A stretch of 35,514 nt of DNA from Treponema sp. (GCA_016282835.1 JAEELR010000141.1:1-35514), one strand, 5' to 3'; positions 1 through 8,640 are shown, numbered from the stretch's first letter. Translations and numbers: made by a program. The notes: a model not told the origin generated them from the letters alone.

Positions 1-429
1 AATCCTTATATCTATCAGGATATTATGCATACAACAAATGTTGTAATGAATATTATTACAAATGCCGTAAAGTATACTCCTGAAGGCGGAAAAATCCGTT
101 TCGGTCTGAGACAGGAGCCTGGTGAAACAGAGGATGAATGTACTGTAAGTTTTATTTGTGAAGATACAGGAATTGGTGTTTCTCCGGAATTTGTTCCTTT
201 TATCTGTAAGAGCTTTGCCCGTGAAGATAATGATGTAAATTCTGAAATTCCAAGTGCTGGTCTTGGCCTAAGTATTGCGAAAACCCTGCTTTATCTTATG
301 GGTGGAACAATTAATATAAAAAGTGAACTTGGCAAGGGCACAACAGTAATTACTTCTCAGCCTCACCGCTATGCAAAAAAAGAGGAGGTTGAAAAATCAA
401 CCTCCCTTGCTGGAAACGTTCGTCTCTAA
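1..429 (+). CDS. Sensor histidine kinase, C-terminal ATPase domain (5' partial)
   Basis: The reading frame is open from the first base, so the gene begins outside the window and only its last 142 residues are visible. They form a HATPase_c domain: an N box (NIITNAVKYT), a G1 box (DTGIG), an F-box region (FICKSFARED) and a G2 box (GLGLSIAK), followed by the usual GGTINIKSELGKGT strand. This domain binds ATP and phosphorylates the dimerisation-domain histidine, which lies upstream and is not seen, so any sensor or receiver domains are unknown. After the domain there is only a short charged tail and no C-terminal receiver. The gene converges on the UrtA-like gene; the last ~18 codons overlap the minus-strand terminator of that operon. 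Identification as a histidine kinase is secure; the signal it senses is unknown. Confidence 0.95.
   Translation, partial: NPYIYQDIMHTTNVVMNIITNAVKYTPEGGKIRFGLRQEPGETEDECTVSFICEDTGIGVSPEFVPFICKSFAREDNDVNSEIPSAGLGLSIAKTLLYLMGGTINIKSELGKGTTVITSQPHRYAKKEEVEKSTSLAGNVRL
375..405 (-). terminator. Intrinsic terminator of the cyclase-UrtA operon
   Basis: Read on the minus strand, a perfect 9-bp stem (GGAGGTTGA paired with TCAACCTCC, 384-392 and 397-405, loop of four T) is followed closely by a run of seven T (complement of A 375-381). It sits about 35 bases after the stop of the UrtA-like gene, as expected for a Rho-independent terminator. It lies wholly inside the 3' coding end of the convergent histidine kinase gene. 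Confidence 0.85.
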
Positions 430-439
430 TTCATAATCC

Positions 440-1636
440 TTAAAGTCCGCGGGCCCAGGCATAGGTACTCAGATATGGGTCCGGTCTTACAGGTCCATTT
501 GAAGAGAAGAGCTCCTCAATCTGTCCATTGTCGTTAATTCGTCCAATTCTGATTACCTTATTAAGATGCTGATTTGAGCCTTCAACCGTAACAATTCCTT
601 CCGGCGCAATATAGCTTAATCCCTTGGCGGCAATTCTTACTGCTTCAACATCAAAGGATTCTGCTCTTGTGCAGGCAGCAGCCCAGAGATTTACTGCAAT
701 GTAGGCAGCTTCTTCCGGATCTCCAACAGCTGTGTTTTCTCCGAATTCTCTCTTAAATGAGGAAACAAATCTTGTGTTTTTTGCAGAAGCAGTAGATTCA
801 AAATAGTTCCAGGCAACATAATGACCCTTAAGCTTATCAGCACCAATTGATTTTATTTCACTGTCCGAAACAGAGAAGCTCATTACAGGAATGTCTTCTG
901 GTTCGATGCCCGAATATTTGAGCTGAGAGAAGAAAGACTGGTTTGAAGAACCGTTTAAGGTGTTTATGATTACATCAGGCTTAATGCGCTGAATATCTTT
1001 TACAATCTGAACAAAATCTGATTCGTGCATAGGAACATAGGTTTCGCCGACACATTCAGCGCCGATATATTTAAGCTGAGCTTTGATAACGGCATTTGCA
1101 GTGCGCGGGAATACGTAGTCACTTCCAATCAGATACATGCGTTTTCCAAGGTTTGCGGCGCAGTAGTCGATGGCAGGAACAACCTGCTGATTCGGAGCGG
1201 CACCGGTGTACATAATGTTAGGGCTTGCTTCAAAACCTTCATACTGTACAGGGTACCAGAGAAGACCGTAGTCCTCTTCTACAACCTCTTTTACAGCCTT
1301 GCGGGAGTCTGAGGTCCAGCAGCCGAAAATTGTTGCAACCTTATCTTCTTCAAGAAGCTTGCGGGCTTTTTCTGCAAACATTCGCGGATTACTTTTTCCG
1401 TCTTCTTCAATTACCTTTATCTGACAACCAAGAACACCGCCGGCCTCATTCAGCTCCTGAATAGCGAGCAGCTCGGCATCGCGGACAGCAGTTTCACTTA
1501 TAGACATAGTTCCGGTCAGAGAATGAAGGAGTCCAACTTTTACCACAGTCCTCTTTTGTTTTTTGCAGGAGGTGAGGGTGAAAAGTGCCAGAAGTGCAGA
1601 AGAAATTATAAGTGTCTTAATCAAGTATTTTTTCAT
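440..1636 (-). CDS. urtA: UrtA-like urea/amide-type ABC substrate-binding lipoprotein
   Basis: The 398-residue product starts with a lipoprotein signal ending LTSC (Cys24), so it is probably tethered to a membrane facing the periplasm. The mature part carries the UrtA/FmdD signature of the type-I periplasmic binding fold: VGLLHSLTGTMSISE near the start, FGCWTSDSRKAV, LLWYPVQYEGFE and YTGAAPNQQ. UrtA proteins deliver urea (FmdD short amides) to the UrtBCDE transporter. No permease or ATPase genes are nearby. Instead it lies 11 bases behind the cyclase gene, with GATGGAG upstream of the ATG, so the two are co-transcribed. It may therefore serve the cyclase as a ligand sensor, or supply a transporter encoded elsewhere; this is inference. 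Family assignment is strong, the ligand is not proven. Confidence 0.88.
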   Translation of the reverse strand: MKKYLIKTLIISSALLALFTLTSCKKQKRTVVKVGLLHSLTGTMSISETAVRDAELLAIQELNEAGGVLGCQIKVIEEDGKSNPRMFAEKARKLLEEDKVATIFGCWTSDSRKAVKEVVEEDYGLLWYPVQYEGFEASPNIMYTGAAPNQQVVPAIDYCAANLGKRMYLIGSDYVFPRTANAVIKAQLKYIGAECVGETYVPMHESDFVQIVKDIQRIKPDVIINTLNGSSNQSFFSQLKYSGIEPEDIPVMSFSVSDSEIKSIGADKLKGHYVAWNYFESTASAKNTRFVSSFKREFGENTAVGDPEEAAYIAVNLWAAACTRAESFDVEAVRIAAKGLSYIAPEGIVTVEGSNQHLNKVIRIGRINDNGQIEELFSSNGPVRPDPYLSTYAWARGL

Positions 1637-1647
1637 ATCTCTCCATC

Positions 1648-4600
1648 CTATAAAACATCGTAGGTTTTCATTTTACCTTTTCCCTTAACTTCGCACTCAA
1701 CAGGGCGGCTGAACTTAAGTCCCTTTTCTCCCTTGAGCTGCTTTTTAAGTTCTTCGGTAATTCTGATTCCGCCAGGGTTAGCTGCAGTTTCCATTCGGCT
1801 GGCAACGTTTACTGTATTTCCCCAGACGTCGTAAATAAACTTATGAGTTCCGATTACGCCGGCGGTTACAGGACCGCAGTTAAGACCAATACGAATCTGG
1901 AACTGAATGTCAGCAGTTTTGTTGTATTCTGCCAGGTCTTCCAGCATACCCTTTGCAAAGTCAATCATAATTCTTGCGTGATGTTCGTTTGCTTCAGGAA
2001 CACCGCAGGCAGCCATGTAGGCGTCTCCGATAGTTTTGATTTTTTCTACGCCCATTTTTTTAGCGCGTTCATCAAAGCGGGAGAACATGCCGTTAAGGGC
2101 TTTTACAATTTCTTTCGCAGTGTGACCGCTTGAAACCTTTGTAAAGCCGACAATGTCGGAGAATAGAATGGTAACATTTTCAAAGTCTTCTCCGAAGGCT
2201 TTGCTGCCGGCAGTTTCACGCAGCTTGTCTGCAATCTTATCTGGAAGAATAGAACGTAGAAGCTTATCTGATTTATCCTTCTCGATTTCGAGATCCTTAG
2301 TTCTTTCCTTAACCAGAGATTCAAGACGGAGATTTTCCATTTTGATTCTGTGTTCACGCATCATAAAGTAGGCAATTCCGGCTCCAACCAGAAGCGAAAT
2401 AAGAATAATCCAGAAAAGAGGCCGCTGATAAATGTAAGGTTTCTGATAGAAGAACATTACTTCCTGGTTATCTGACTGCAGGCCGTTTCCGTTTATTGCA
2501 TAGACAATAAAAGAGTGCTTTCCTGGAGCAAGGTTTGTGTAAGAAACAATTCGCTCGGAAGAAGGCAGAGTATAATCTGTATCAAAGCCGGTAAGCATGT
2601 GAGAGAAAATAAGACGCTCAGGTGCATCAAAACTGAAGCCTGTATATTTAATGTCAATTCGTTTAGTACCAGGTTTAAGAATAATTGTATCGCCGGTATT
2701 TTTGTGTGGGACAGAATCAACAGTAATTGTTTCTATCTGAACCAAAGGAAGAATATCACTTTGTCTAACCTTTTGAGGGTCATAAACAGCAATGCCGTCT
2801 ACAAGCGGAATCCAGAGGCGGCCCTTGCTGTCGATTATTGCCAGGGCTGTAGAGGTTGCACCGTCTGAATCCAAACCATCGTTGCGGTTGTAATACTTTG
2901 TTGTGAGGGTCTGGCGCTCGCCCGCAAAGTATTCTTCAAGTTCTTCTACAGAAAGTGAAGCGATACCATGGTTATTTGTAATCCAGGCATTGTTTAGGGA
3001 ATCAAACATAATCTGAAAAACAGAGTTTGTACCGATTCCGTTTTCTGAATTAATTGTACTGGATTCAAAGCGTTTTGTTTTTGTAGTATCAAAATCTTTA
3101 ATGCGGGTAATGCCGCTTCCTGTACAAATCCAGAAGTTCCCCTTTGCATCCTGAGTAATTTTGAAGATAACGTTTCCGGCAATTCCGTCTGCAGAAGTAA
3201 TATGAGAGAAAATCTTTTCATCTCTCATAAGGAAGATACCGCCACCGTCAGTTCCAATCCAGAAAACTCCGTGAGTATCTTTATGAATTGTCATTACATA
3301 TTCAGTATCAAGCTCGCCTGTGTTCTGTTTAAAGGAATCAATGCTGCCATCCTTGTGGATGATGCTGAGACCTGTTGTGGTTCCAACATAGTATTCATCT
3401 TTTGCAGATTCAATTGCAACCCGGACCTTGTTACCTGCAAGCCCGTGGTCAGAATCCCAGCTCTTAATTGTTTTTCCATCATAAAGCAGCTGGCCAGGCT
3501 TTGTGTAACAGCTTGCAAGAATTTTTCCATCAGAGGTTACTTCAATATGACGAACTCTGAGATCTTTTGTATAGCGGGTAAGGGTATTTTCAACAGCTAC
3601 ATCATTTTTATTAAAACAAAGAACCCCGTTATCTGTGGCTGCCCAGATTTTTCCGTCAGGGGCTTCGGCAATGGCATTAACTGTTACACCAAGACGATGC
3701 ATGATGAATTTGCCGTGAGTCATTTTTCCAATACCGTTTCTGTCTGTTGCAAACCAGATATTGTCTTCACGGTCCTGAATGATTCTGTTGATGTTTGAGC
3801 CGGCAAGTTCCTGGGCACCCTTGTATTCTTCAAATTTTCCGTTTGCATAAACTACAAGACCATGCTCTGTACCAAACCATAGTACTCCGTTTGAGTCTTC
3901 AAGAATTGTACTTGCAGGGGTGTCATCAAGTAAGGTGCCTGTTTTTAAAAGAGTTACCTGATCGGAAAGCATGGTTGCAATTCCGTGGTCTCCAAGACCA
4001 ATCCAGAAAATGCCTGTGTGATCCTGAAAAATTGCTGTCGCAAAATAGGTTGAAAACTTTTCAAAACAATCAAGAGGCTTAAAAACTCCGTCTTCGCAGC
4101 GGAAAAGACCATTTTCGTTAGAGGTTGTAAGCCAGACCTTGCCTGCTTTATCGCAGAAAAGATTTGAAGCAATTACACCATTTGCGGTTGTTCCTGCTCC
4201 AAACTGGGGGTTAATTAGTTTTCCATCTGGAGTAATATATACAACACCGGCAGCAGTTCCAACCCATATATTGCCGTGAGTGTCTTCACAGAGGGCACGG
4301 ACAGAGTTGTTTGGAAGACCGTTTTCCATAGTGTAAGACTGACAGTCTGTTTCTGATACTCTGTGTACACCTTCATCATTTGAGCCAATCCAGGTGTTTC
4401 CGGCTTTATCCTGAATAATTGTACGGGCAGAAGCAAAACCGTAATCTTTATCGTTTATGCGGTTTAAAGTGTGAAATTCAACTCCATCAAACTTAACAAG
4501 TCCCTCATAGGTTCCAATATTGATATAACCGTCGCTTGTCTGATAAATGTCATTTGCTGTGGTACCTGAGAGGCCTCCGAATTCGCTCCAGGACTGATAA

Positions 4601-4683
4601 ACATAATTATCAAAAAAACTGCTTTGTGAGAAACATGAAATTGAAAATGTTAGAAATATTATAGAAAAAAGTGTTTTTTTCAT
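1648..4683 (-). CDS. Beta-propeller membrane adenylate cyclase (Reg_prop / Y_Y_Y / class III cyclase)
   Basis: The 1011-residue protein has an N-terminal signal peptide (MKKTLFSIIFLTFSIS) and about eleven propeller repeats of the two-component-regulator type (such as GNTWIGS, GNIWVGT, GVLWFGT, GVFWIGTDGG) over residues ~35-640. A Y_Y_Y-type Ig module (to ~745), one transmembrane helix (~752-774), a short coiled coil and a class III cyclase domain (~830-1011) follow. Both metal-binding aspartates are present (D843 in FSDIVGFT, D887 in TIGDAYM). The purine-site pair is Lys883/Asp952, the adenylate rather than guanylate pattern, and Asn959/Arg963 match the transition-state residues. It should convert ATP to cAMP in response to an extracytoplasmic signal. 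In Bacteroidetes and spirochaetes this sensor architecture more often ends in a histidine kinase. The UrtA-like gene follows in the same operon. Confidence 0.93.
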   Translation of the reverse strand: MKKTLFSIIFLTFSISCFSQSSFFDNYVYQSWSEFGGLSGTTANDIYQTSDGYINIGTYEGLVKFDGVEFHTLNRINDKDYGFASARTIIQDKAGNTWIGSNDEGVHRVSETDCQSYTMENGLPNNSVRALCEDTHGNIWVGTAAGVVYITPDGKLINPQFGAGTTANGVIASNLFCDKAGKVWLTTSNENGLFRCEDGVFKPLDCFEKFSTYFATAIFQDHTGIFWIGLGDHGIATMLSDQVTLLKTGTLLDDTPASTILEDSNGVLWFGTEHGLVVYANGKFEEYKGAQELAGSNINRIIQDREDNIWFATDRNGIGKMTHGKFIMHRLGVTVNAIAEAPDGKIWAATDNGVLCFNKNDVAVENTLTRYTKDLRVRHIEVTSDGKILASCYTKPGQLLYDGKTIKSWDSDHGLAGNKVRVAIESAKDEYYVGTTTGLSIIHKDGSIDSFKQNTGELDTEYVMTIHKDTHGVFWIGTDGGGIFLMRDEKIFSHITSADGIAGNVIFKITQDAKGNFWICTGSGITRIKDFDTTKTKRFESSTINSENGIGTNSVFQIMFDSLNNAWITNNHGIASLSVEELEEYFAGERQTLTTKYYNRNDGLDSDGATSTALAIIDSKGRLWIPLVDGIAVYDPQKVRQSDILPLVQIETITVDSVPHKNTGDTIILKPGTKRIDIKYTGFSFDAPERLIFSHMLTGFDTDYTLPSSERIVSYTNLAPGKHSFIVYAINGNGLQSDNQEVMFFYQKPYIYQRPLFWIILISLLVGAGIAYFMMREHRIKMENLRLESLVKERTKDLEIEKDKSDKLLRSILPDKIADKLRETAGSKAFGEDFENVTILFSDIVGFTKVSSGHTAKEIVKALNGMFSRFDERAKKMGVEKIKTIGDAYMAACGVPEANEHHARIMIDFAKGMLEDLAEYNKTADIQFQIRIGLNCGPVTAGVIGTHKFIYDVWGNTVNVASRMETAANPGGIRITEELKKQLKGEKGLKFSRPVECEVKGKGKMKTYDVL

Positions 4684-4689
4684 ACAAAT

Positions 4690-4718
4690 ATTATCTGCTG
4701 AAACGTATATAAATGCAA
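4690..4718 (-). promoter_or_regulatory. Promoter of the cyclase operon, probably leaderless
   Basis: On the minus strand TTGCAT (4718-4713), a 17-base spacer and GATAAT (4695-4690) form a sigma-70-type promoter. Only six bases separate the -10 box from the ATG at 4683, so transcription should begin at or within a base or two of the start codon. No Shine-Dalgarno sequence is visible. Confidence 0.6.
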
Positions 4719-4741
4719 ATTTTTTTGTTTTTTAGTATAAT
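4713..4741 (+). promoter_or_regulatory. Divergent promoter of the 4748 gene, probably leaderless
   Basis: A perfect TATAAT (4736-4741) lies six bases before the ATG at 4748. At 17-base spacing the -35 position is ATGCAA (4713-4718), a weak match that is the exact complement of the -35 box used by the divergent cyclase promoter. The two promoters therefore appear to share one hexamer back to back. The purine stretch AAAGG ends one base before the ATG, too close for a normal ribosome binding site. Confidence 0.5.
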
Positions 4742-4747
4742 AAAGGC

Positions 4748-7450
4748 ATGGAAGAAAATGATAAAAAGAAAAAGAAGAAGCTTCCGCTTGTCGTAAAGCT
4801 GCTTCTGCTGCCTTTTGAAATTATTCTGGCCCTGCTTATTGTAGTTCTGCTCTGGTTTACCTTCTGTTGTTTTGACAGAGTAAAGCCCCTGGAGGCCCTG
4901 CCGCCGGATTATGCACTTTACCTGCGCACAGATTCTGTATGGGGTACAGCAGAGCCATTACTTGACCTTGATGCAACTTTGATTGCAATGACAAGTCCTG
5001 ATCTTCAGAAATACCGCGAAAGCTATCTTAATATAAAGAGCTCTAAGCTCAGACAAAATTTTTTTGTAAAAAAAGCCCTGCAGCGTCGTTTTGATGCGGC
5101 GGTTTACGGCGGACAGGAAGGGGTAAAAGAAAACGGTGTCATTGGTGTGCTTGATACAGGCTTTCTGGCCGGAGCTGCAAGACTTGCGCCTCATCTGATT
5201 CCTCATATAAAAGCAGTTTCTGAAAAGGTCGAGCTTTCTGTAAACCGGCATGGAAATTACTATCAGTTTGGAGATTCACTTTTCTTTGTTTTCAGAAAAA
5301 ATCTTCTAGTTCTTTCAACAAACAAGGAGCTTCTGGAAGAGGCAATGACCTGGTCTAACAGCAAACTCTATAAAGAAGAGGAACTGGAGGCTGTAAACGC
5401 CAGATTAAAAGAGCCGCTCCGCATTTTTGCAAACGGAAAAAATCTCTTGAATTATGTGATTGCCAGTCAAAATTCTTCGTCTGTCGTTCAGAATTATCTT
5501 GAAATAATAGTTCCATACCTTTCTCAGGAAGAATATACAAGCCTTAATATTGGAATCAGTGAAAATGATCTTAATGTAACAGTTTCAGTTCCAATGGACT
5601 TTGGAGATAATCCTTCGGTATATCATCCGGTTCTCGGCCTTTTACAGAAGGATTCTGCAGTGCCGACACTGCTTCCTCAGTTCAGCGAAGACGTTCAGTA
5701 TTACACCCTCATTTCTGCCGGAACTCTGCGAGACCTTCGCGATGCCGCAACAAGAATCCTTCCTCCGGAAAAAGATTTTATGACAACCTGGAACAGGTCC
5801 GACACTATCAGCAAATTCCTTTTCAATCGTTCTCTGGATGATTTGCTTTTCTCCTGGACAGCCGATGAATTTGCAGCCTTCGGAATTGAAGGAAAATCTG
5901 AGCCTGTTTTTGCAATTAAAATTGCTGATGAGGCAAAGCGCCGCGAAATCTTTGATAAGGTTTTCTCTTCGTATATCGTAAACTCAAATGACAGTCTGCT
6001 TGTGGATGGAGTCCGTCTGCCTTGCGTTGAAATGCCTGGCTTTGTGCTTTCTGTTTTGCAGGCTCTGAATATCAATATTCCAAAGCCATATTATCTTATA
6101 AAAGATAATTACATTTACCTTTCTCAGTCGCCGGAAAATCTTGCCGCAATTAATACCGGTGTACAGAGCTCTAAAAAGCTTACCGGAAGCGAAAACTGGA
6201 AAAGGGTTTCTTCAAAGCAGTCACCTTATTCAACTCTTTCGCTTTACTACAACCTTGAACGCAGTGTTCCTTTCTTTGTAAAAGGAAATTCTGCAATGTC
6301 AAAAATTCTGGCCCTTTATAATTCCGGTCGTTTTGATTTACGCATCAAAGATAATCTGCTTACAGTTCAGCTTCAGGCCTCGGCTCTTGCCCTTGAATCA
6401 TCTAATCATATTCCGGGCTTCCCGATTGAACTGGAGCACCGCACAAATGCAGAGCTGGTAAAATCAAAGGCAAAAAAGAGTAAGCTTGTTTTCTGGCTTG
6501 AAAATAATTCTACAGTAAACTCTCTGGACTGCGGAACCTTTGAGAAGGGCAGTGCAGAGTATCCGGACCTCAAGTATATTGTTGCTGCAAGTGAAGCTAC
6601 CTCAAAGACTAACGGCGGTGAGCTCTGGGCTGTTACAAAAAACGGAATGGCATATCTTTTAAATGCAAAGCTTGAAAGTGTTTTCGGTTATCCGATTCTT
6701 TCGGGAGTTTCACTTTCCTGTCAGCCTTTTGTTTATAAGGATTCTCTTGCCCTGGTTGGAGCCGATGGAGCAATCTGCTTTATTTCTGAAAAAGGGGAAC
6801 TGAGTCTGCTTGAGACCGGAGTTGAAAGCGGAATTCTTGCCGCCCCAAGTGTAAGCGGAGACTATATGGCCTTTTATGAAAAGGGCTTTTTTGGTGGCAT
6901 TCATATTTACAAGGGGCAGGAAAATATAACTGCTCAGGGACCGCTGGAGCTGGATGGAATTGCCTATGGTTCGCCTTGTATTTTTACAGCGGGCGGTAAG
7001 CAGTATCTTTCTATGATTACCCAGGCGGGCCAGCTTTATGTTTATGATTTTAACGGCGAGCTGCTCTCTCCATTCCCGGTTGGTTTGAACGGAGTTTTCT
7101 ATCTGAATGTCGTAATGGCAGACGGATATCTTTTTGCCCTTTCTGAGGAAGGTGACATTTACCGCGTTGGTCTTGATGGAAAAGCAATGCGGGTAAAGAT
7201 TCCGTATTTTACTGCCAAGTCCGGACATCTTACGGTTTTTGATTATGATGAAAAAGCAGGCCAGGAGATTTTTGTTTCCGGCGAAGGCAATGCCCTTTAC
7301 GGCTTTAACAGTGCGCTTGAGCTTTTGCCCGGCTTCCCTGTATCTGCTTACGGTAATCCTTTGTTTATTGATTTGAATGGTGATAATAAAAACGATTGTC
7401 TTGCAATTACCTTTGATAATAAGATTGTTGCAGCAAATGTGCTGAGGTGA
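4748..7450 (+). CDS. Membrane-anchored protein with DUF3352-like region and C-terminal propeller
   Basis: I do not recognise a named family with certainty. The 900-residue protein has a short, very lysine-rich cytoplasmic start (DKKKKKK), then one long hydrophobic helix at residues ~13-40, which anchors the rest outside the cytoplasm. Residues ~50-540 resemble DUF3352-type proteins (PDYALYLRTDSVW, RRFDAAVYGG). From ~550 the sequence repeats short G/P-[FY]-P-[IV] blades: GFPIEL (~555), GYPILS (~646), PFPVGL (~774), GFPVSA (~861). It ends with a calcium-site-like loop DLNGDNKND, typical of FG-GAP/VCBS or PQQ-like propellers. It overlaps the next lipoprotein gene or abuts it by a few bases, so the two form an operon. 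The role is unknown; a surface or envelope scaffold is a guess. Confidence 0.7.
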   Translation: MEENDKKKKKKLPLVVKLLLLPFEIILALLIVVLLWFTFCCFDRVKPLEALPPDYALYLRTDSVWGTAEPLLDLDATLIAMTSPDLQKYRESYLNIKSSKLRQNFFVKKALQRRFDAAVYGGQEGVKENGVIGVLDTGFLAGAARLAPHLIPHIKAVSEKVELSVNRHGNYYQFGDSLFFVFRKNLLVLSTNKELLEEAMTWSNSKLYKEEELEAVNARLKEPLRIFANGKNLLNYVIASQNSSSVVQNYLEIIVPYLSQEEYTSLNIGISENDLNVTVSVPMDFGDNPSVYHPVLGLLQKDSAVPTLLPQFSEDVQYYTLISAGTLRDLRDAATRILPPEKDFMTTWNRSDTISKFLFNRSLDDLLFSWTADEFAAFGIEGKSEPVFAIKIADEAKRREIFDKVFSSYIVNSNDSLLVDGVRLPCVEMPGFVLSVLQALNINIPKPYYLIKDNYIYLSQSPENLAAINTGVQSSKKLTGSENWKRVSSKQSPYSTLSLYYNLERSVPFFVKGNSAMSKILALYNSGRFDLRIKDNLLTVQLQASALALESSNHIPGFPIELEHRTNAELVKSKAKKSKLVFWLENNSTVNSLDCGTFEKGSAEYPDLKYIVAASEATSKTNGGELWAVTKNGMAYLLNAKLESVFGYPILSGVSLSCQPFVYKDSLALVGADGAICFISEKGELSLLETGVESGILAAPSVSGDYMAFYEKGFFGGIHIYKGQENITAQGPLELDGIAYGSPCIFTAGGKQYLSMITQAGQLYVYDFNGELLSPFPVGLNGVFYLNVVMADGYLFALSEEGDIYRVGLDGKAMRVKIPYFTAKSGHLTVFDYDEKAGQEIFVSGEGNALYGFNSALELLPGFPVSAYGNPLFIDLNGDNKNDCLAITFDNKIVAANVLR
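7444..7450 (+). promoter_or_regulatory. Ribosome binding site choosing the ATG at 7456
   Basis: GAGGTGA spans the stop of the upstream gene and sits five bases before the ATG at 7456. A GTG at 7447 in the same frame lies inside this element and would lack its own site, so the ATG is preferred. Confidence 0.6.
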
Positions 7451-7455
7451 AAGGA

Positions 7456-8640
7456 ATGAGAAATTATAGAATCCTGAGATCTGCCGGCCTGCTCGCAGCC
7501 CTGCTTCTGCTGGCTTCCTGTGCGAGTCTGCAGCAGGATGTGTACACTTTTACAGTTGAGAACTCTTATATTTTCAGCTCCATCGAAGAATACGAACAGA
7601 GCTTTATTAAAATAGATGCTCAGGCCCAGCTGGAGAACTCGGTCCCGACGGAGGAGGTGAGCGGACTTCTGTCGGATATTGCGGCTTACAAGAGCTCGAC
7701 TAATTTAACGGAGCCGCTTTTGATTGCTAGACTTCGCGCCTTTGAGGGTCTGCTTTATAAGATGGCGGGGCGCGGGCGTGAGGCGGACGCGGCTTATACT
7801 GAGGCGAGGGGGCTGCAGAAGGGCGACTGCTACGTGCAGCTGCTGGGATGCCGGCTTAAAAAGACAAGAGAAGAAAGTCTTTCTGAAGCAGAAGCAATGT
7901 TAAAATATGATTCAAAGAATGCTGTGCTGGAGCTCGAACGGGGTAAGCTTTTATATCAGCTTAAGCAATATGACAAGGCAATTTCTGCCATAGACAATGC
8001 CTTTATTCTTTTTGATGCAGAAGGACTTCCTCAGTACCGTACTGTTTACAATCCTTTAAGAAACTATATCTGGGATTTGAACTCTGTATACGGCAGTGAT
8101 TCAGACTCCGATGCTGTTCACAATATGACTGACCTTCAGGGAAATCTCACCCTGGAAAGTCTTGTAAGCCTCACAATGGAAAATACAAGTCTTATTGAAA
8201 ACTATACTGCTTCCTATCAGAAAAAAAATCAGAAGCAGAAAAATCAGTCTCTTCTTACTAATCTCGAAAAGGGAGGCTATTTTTCAGCAGCTTCAGATTT
8301 GTCTAATGAGGCCGGAACTTCTGCCTATATGACCGGCGCTTCAGAAATGACCCGCAAAATGTGTGCCCGTTTTCTCTGGAATGCCTATGTTCGCCGCAGC
8401 GGAAACCTGAAAATGCTTTCCCGTTATTCAGAAAAGTACCACAGCTCCGGCCGCACAAAAAGTCCGGTAAACGATGTTCCTGTTGATGATGAAGATTTTG
8501 ATGCCGTGCTTGGAGTTGTAGAAAGCGAGTTTATGGAGCTTCCCGACGGTAAAAACTTTTCTCCAGATTCTGTAGTAACAAAGCTTCAGTTTCTGACCTG
8601 GGCTAAGAAAGCAGATAAACCAAATATACAAAAAAATTGA
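7456..8640 (+). CDS. TPR-containing lipoprotein
   Basis: The 394-residue product (ATG start; a GTG three codons upstream is less likely) has a clear lipoprotein signal ending LLASC (Cys22). Residues ~85-190 have the spacing of tetratricopeptide helices (LRAFEGLLYKMAGRGREAD, LERGKLLYQLKQYDKAISA), suggesting protein-protein contacts at the periplasmic face. The last ~35 residues (PDGKNFSPDSVVTKLQFLTW) faintly resemble the second half of an S-layer homology repeat, but one partial match is weak evidence. The gene is translationally coupled to the propeller protein before it. A stretch at ~7620-7860 is strikingly GC-rich with GCG/GAG-rich codons, unlike the rest of the gene. The giant gene begins 56 bases downstream, behind its own promoter. 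Function unknown. Confidence 0.82.
   Translation: MRNYRILRSAGLLAALLLLASCASLQQDVYTFTVENSYIFSSIEEYEQSFIKIDAQAQLENSVPTEEVSGLLSDIAAYKSSTNLTEPLLIARLRAFEGLLYKMAGRGREADAAYTEARGLQKGDCYVQLLGCRLKKTREESLSEAEAMLKYDSKNAVLELERGKLLYQLKQYDKAISAIDNAFILFDAEGLPQYRTVYNPLRNYIWDLNSVYGSDSDSDAVHNMTDLQGNLTLESLVSLTMENTSLIENYTASYQKKNQKQKNQSLLTNLEKGGYFSAASDLSNEAGTSAYMTGASEMTRKMCARFLWNAYVRRSGNLKMLSRYSEKYHSSGRTKSPVNDVPVDDEDFDAVLGVVESEFMELPDGKNFSPDSVVTKLQFLTWAKKADKPNIQKN

Noticed and set aside
3202..3798. A 198-codon plus-strand open frame opposite the cyclase gene
   Set aside because: It is antisense to strong propeller repeats, has no ribosome site or recognisable domain, and its residue make-up is that of a shadow frame.
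8500..8640. S-layer homology domain at the end of the TPR lipoprotein
   Set aside because: Only one half-motif (FSPDSVVTKLQF) fits; functional SLH proteins normally have several full repeats.
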